Below are positions 61,121 through 64,000 of a stretch of DNA of 64,000 nucleotides, in pieces; the first letter of the stretch is position 1; every line of letters starts with the position of its first letter. The notes beneath the pieces were generated by a model that had not been told where the DNA came from, did not search any database, and worked only from the letters and a program-made list of their open reading frames with translations. Source of the stretch: Dysidea avara (Eukaryota; Porifera; Demospongiae; Dictyoceratida; Dysideidae); contig NC_089281.1 of the NCBI RefSeq assembly GCF_963678975.1, forward strand, positions 10,875,277 to 10,939,276, written 5' to 3'. Position numbers and translations under genes: made by a program.

Positions 61121-62074
61121 ATGCCCTATGTGTTCAGACAAGGTGATTTACCTAAGTTAGACATACAAATAGATCGCGGTTCAGACTTTGCTGTATGGCA
61201 AGCTCAGTGGGAATCGTACATGAGTCTTTTGGGACTGTCAGAAGAAAGTGCAGATAAGAAAGTCCAAGCGCTAAACCTGTGTTTTTCCAGAGAAACTCTC
61301 TCCATTGTTCAAAATCTCGGCCTTTCTGATACCAAGAAAGCAGACGTTGCAGCAATCATAAGCGCCATCAAAAAAAATATAGATGGCCACATTAATGAGT
61401 CAGTGGAGCGCAGAAACTTTCGTAGACGTAGTCAACAGCCTGGAGAGACCTTCGATGACTTCGTATTAGCGCTTCGCGAACTGGTCAAGACATGTAACTT
61501 TTGTTCGAACGATTGTACACGCAAGAACATACGCGATCAAATCATTGAAGGTATCCTCAACGGGGATACAGTTGAAGATCTCTTGCAGGAGAAAGACCTG
61601 ACCCTTGACAGGGCTATGCAGGTATGCCAAGCCCAAGAAGCAGCTAAGAGACAGCGGGCAAACATGTCTAGTGGATACCATGACTCAGTTGCAGCATTAA
61701 AAAACCCACCGCCATCCCGCAGGAAGCCACTCAGCCAGGCAACCTCCAGTCACCCACCAACCTGTTCAGGATGTGGTAACAAGCCTCACTTCGGAGGTTG
61801 TTCACGGTGCCCTGCCTTTGGCCTGTCTTGTAACATTTGCGGCAAATTGGGTCATTTTGCTAAGGTATGCCGTAGCAAACTGCCACAACCAGATACCACA
61901 CCAACACCAGTTGGTGCCAATGCCCTGTCACTCCTTTCCACTATCCATCATGTGACTGCCACTGATCCGGCCCCAAGATTACTCTCAACATCTCTTCGCT
62001 TAATGGAGCTACAGCCGCTACCGTTTTGCCAGACTCAGGGGCAGACATCTCTGCAGCTGGTGAAGAAATACTAG
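61121..62074 (+). CDS. LTR retrotransposon Gag with zinc knuckles
   Basis: 317 codons from ATG. The N-terminal two thirds is a helical capsid-like region (AQWESYMSLLGL, then FDDFVLALRELVKTC and IRDQIIEGI). The C-terminal part has a Cys-rich box (CSGCG...CSRCPAFG) followed by a CCHC knuckle CNICGKLGHFAKVC. Its end overlaps the pol frame, which is shifted by -1. Structural protein of the particle; intact in this copy. Confidence 0.88.
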   Translation: MPYVFRQGDLPKLDIQIDRGSDFAVWQAQWESYMSLLGLSEESADKKVQALNLCFSRETLSIVQNLGLSDTKKADVAAIISAIKKNIDGHINESVERRNFRRRSQQPGETFDDFVLALRELVKTCNFCSNDCTRKNIRDQIIEGILNGDTVEDLLQEKDLTLDRAMQVCQAQEAAKRQRANMSSGYHDSVAALKNPPPSRRKPLSQATSSHPPTCSGCGNKPHFGGCSRCPAFGLSCNICGKLGHFAKVCRSKLPQPDTTPTPVGANALSLLSTIHHVTATDPAPRLLSTSLRLMELQPLPFCQTQGQTSLQLVKKY

Positions 62075-63414
62075 TTCATCTGAATGAACACATTGATAAC
62101 CTCCTGCCATCCACCACGGTCCCCAAAGCTGCTAATGGTACGGAAATGCACCCTGTGGGAAAACTGCCCATCTGCCTTAAACTCGGCAACACAGAATTCT
62201 CTGATGACCTACACATTTATCCAGATGTTTGCGGAATCCTTATATCATGGAAAGCCTGCAAGAACCTTGGCATACTACCAGACTGTTATCCACACCCACT
62301 GGCTTCCACTAAAGCTATCTGTACCACAACCCTTGATGAATCACCTACCAACATCATCTCCACTGATGCAGGCACTTCCATGCTCACCAAAGACTCCATA
62401 ATTAATGAGTTCCCCAGAGTATTCGATGGCATTATTAGAGCTATGGATGGTGAGCAATTCCACATCCACTTGACAAGTGATGCCAAACCATTTTGTGTGA
62501 CATCTCCCCGATCTATACCCTTCGCATGTCGTGATAAGTTAGCTGCAGAACTAGAATTGTTACAGGAACAGCACATCATTGCCCCTGTTACTGAACCGAC
62601 AGATTGGTGTGCCCCCATTGTAGTTACCCCCCAAAAAAACAGTGACTCTATCCGTATGTGTGTGGACTTGTCCCATTTGAACCGCTTTGTGAGACGAGAA
62701 AGATACCATTCATGCTCCCCAGCAGAGGCTGTAGCAGACATGGCCGCAAGCAATGCGAAATTCTTTACAGTCTTAGATGCTAGAAAGGGATATCATCAGT
62801 GTCCATTAGATGCACAAAGCCAACTTTTGACAACCTTCATAACTCCGTTTGGTAGGTTCAAGTACCTTTGGGCCCCTTACGGCATATCATCAATCTCTGA
62901 ACATTATGATCGACGCATGGCAGAAGCGTTCACAGGACTTAGTGGATTTCGAAGAATCGTTGATGATATTGTTATATATGACAGCGATGCCACACAACAT
63001 GCTGCCCATGTCAGAGCATTCCTTGAAAGATGTGTCGACAAACAGATTGCTCTCAACTCAGACAAGTGCCACTTCTCCCAGAGCACTGTTACCTTTGCGG
63101 GCTTTCGCATCTCCAGTGATAGCTACCAGATTGACAAGACCATCACTGAAGCTATATCCAGTTTTCCCACACCAAACAACCGCACTGATCTCCGATCCTT
63201 CTTCGGACTAGCTAATCAATTGTCTGCTTCCACTAACACCATCTCTCCGTTGCTTACTCCACTCCGACCCCTCCTGAGCACAAAAAATGACCATCCATTC
63301 ATGACCAAGCATTTCAAGGAGCAAAAAAACACCTCACAGTTGCACCAATTCTATCTTTCTTTGACTTGCACAAACCCACTAAGCCGTGTACAGATGCCAG
63401 TCGCCATGGCTTAG
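61966..63414 (+). CDS. LTR retrotransposon Pol: protease and reverse transcriptase (frame broken near the end)
   Basis: The open frame overlaps gag by about 110 bases in the -1 frame, which suggests ribosomal frameshifting. The aspartic protease motif DSGAD begins at 62032. Reverse transcriptase blocks are WCAPIVVTPQKN, FTVLDARKGYHQCPL, FGRFKYLWAPYGIS and RIVDDIVIY (the YxDD box reads IVDD, about 62956-62967), then VTFAGFRIS. Ty3/gypsy type. The RNase H continues in another frame from about 63290, so a small indel near 63280-63305 breaks this copy. The stop at 63414 belongs to the wrong frame. Confidence 0.85.
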   Translation, partial: SGPKITLNISSLNGATAATVLPDSGADISAAGEEILVHLNEHIDNLLPSTTVPKAANGTEMHPVGKLPICLKLGNTEFSDDLHIYPDVCGILISWKACKNLGILPDCYPHPLASTKAICTTTLDESPTNIISTDAGTSMLTKDSIINEFPRVFDGIIRAMDGEQFHIHLTSDAKPFCVTSPRSIPFACRDKLAAELELLQEQHIIAPVTEPTDWCAPIVVTPQKNSDSIRMCVDLSHLNRFVRRERYHSCSPAEAVADMAASNAKFFTVLDARKGYHQCPLDAQSQLLTTFITPFGRFKYLWAPYGISSISEHYDRRMAEAFTGLSGFRRIVDDIVIYDSDATQHAAHVRAFLERCVDKQIALNSDKCHFSQSTVTFAGFRISSDSYQIDKTITEAISSFPTPNNRTDLRSFFGLANQLSASTNTISPLLTPLRPLLSTKNDHPFMTKHFKEQKNTSQLHQFYLSLTCTNPLSRVQMPVAMA

Positions 63415-64000
63415 GCTTCATATTACAGCAGCAAAATCCTGATGGTAAATGGAATCTCATACAAGCCAGTTCACGCTTCCTCTCTGACACTGAGTCTCGA
63501 TACGCCATCATAGAATTAGAAATGCTGGCAGTCTGCTGGGCTATTCAGAGATGTCACCTATTCTTAGCTGGACTGCAGCACTTCCAAGTTGTTACAGACC
63601 ACAACCCACTAATTCCTATCTTGAACAGCCACAGGCTGGATGAAATAGAAAATCCCCGTTTACAACGCCTACGCACTCGAGTAATGGGTTACAACTTCAC
63701 TGCTATATGGCTCAAAGGCAGCAACAACAATGCACCTGACGCATTGTCCAGACACCCAGTGTCAGAACCATCACCCTGTGACATGTTGGCTGAAGTGGAT
63801 ACTTTCAATCAACCAGAACCATCAATCTCAGAGATTAGGGCCTTCACTACCTCTACTCAAACCAATCCTCACCTTGAGACGTTGCTTAAGGCTGCCAAGG
63901 AAGACCCCGAATATCAACAACTACGACAGTTTATCCTTGAGGGATTCCCCTCACACCGTTCACAATTGCCTGACTCATGTAAGAGGTACTGGTCAGTCCG
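63290..64000 (+). pseudogene. Pol continuation: RNase H and start of the integrase region (frameshifted, runs off the window)
   Basis: Open to the window end in a different frame from the reverse transcriptase. RNase H features are TDASRHGLGFILQQ, ESRYAIIELEMLAVCWAIQR and VVTDHNPLIPI, then the tether LKGSNNNAPDALSRHP, which normally leads into integrase. The integrase core and 3' LTR are outside the window. Confidence 0.82.

Noticed and set aside
62286..62753. 155-codon minus-strand ORF in the LTR element
   Set aside because: Antisense shadow of the reverse transcriptase; no recognisable domain.

Overview
This is animal (metazoan) nuclear DNA, AT-rich, with intron-dense protein genes, many very short introns (about 50 bases), GT-AG splice sites and dense small repeats. 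The compact many-exon genes, a SEFIR plus Death-domain protein and the repeat style suggest a sponge or another early-branching animal. That placement is inference; no rRNA or mitochondrial marker is present.

Layout, left to right. (1) 105-12634, plus strand: a 5'-truncated CEBPZ/Noc1 ribosome-biogenesis gene in 28 exons. Its introns carry microsatellites and copies of a foldback-headed repeat. (2) 13201-14803, minus strand: a two-exon SEFIR-Death adaptor-like gene with a hAT-type MITE in its intron. (3) 15060-19546: a LINE endonuclease fragment cut by a non-autonomous transposon, then about 2.7 kb with no recognisable gene. (4) 19547-60680, minus strand: a tandem array of three xanthine dehydrogenase-like (molybdo-flavoenzyme) genes. 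Copy A (19547-30993) is intact: 30 exons that chain in phase to 1334 codons plus a stop. Copy B (35022-43916) is a pseudogene with lost exons, frameshifts, a stop, a dead splice acceptor and a decayed Ty3/gypsy element in place of exons 18-26. Copy C (47376-60680) is nearly complete from exon 3 to exon 30. Its first two exons are not in the window, and exon 29 has a one-base anomaly. (5) 60770-64000, plus strand: the left part of an LTR retrotransposon with a tRNA-Ser-like primer binding site, gag and pol, running off the window.

The three XDH copies share the same SINE plus MITE insertion in intron 4, so those insertions predate the duplications. A and C are almost identical in exons and introns from exon 3 into exon 14, then diverge abruptly, which points to gene conversion or unequal crossing-over. 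Both keep the Fe-S, FAD and catalytic Glu motifs, but the purine-orienting Arg of XDH is Lys in A and Glu in C, so their substrates may differ from xanthine.

Between A and B lies a 1.8 kb foldback element made of short TTTATAAATCAT-like repeats, with a protein-like core in both arms. Upstream of B is a young 0.5 kb inverted duplication. Several MITEs have target-site duplications that can be read directly.
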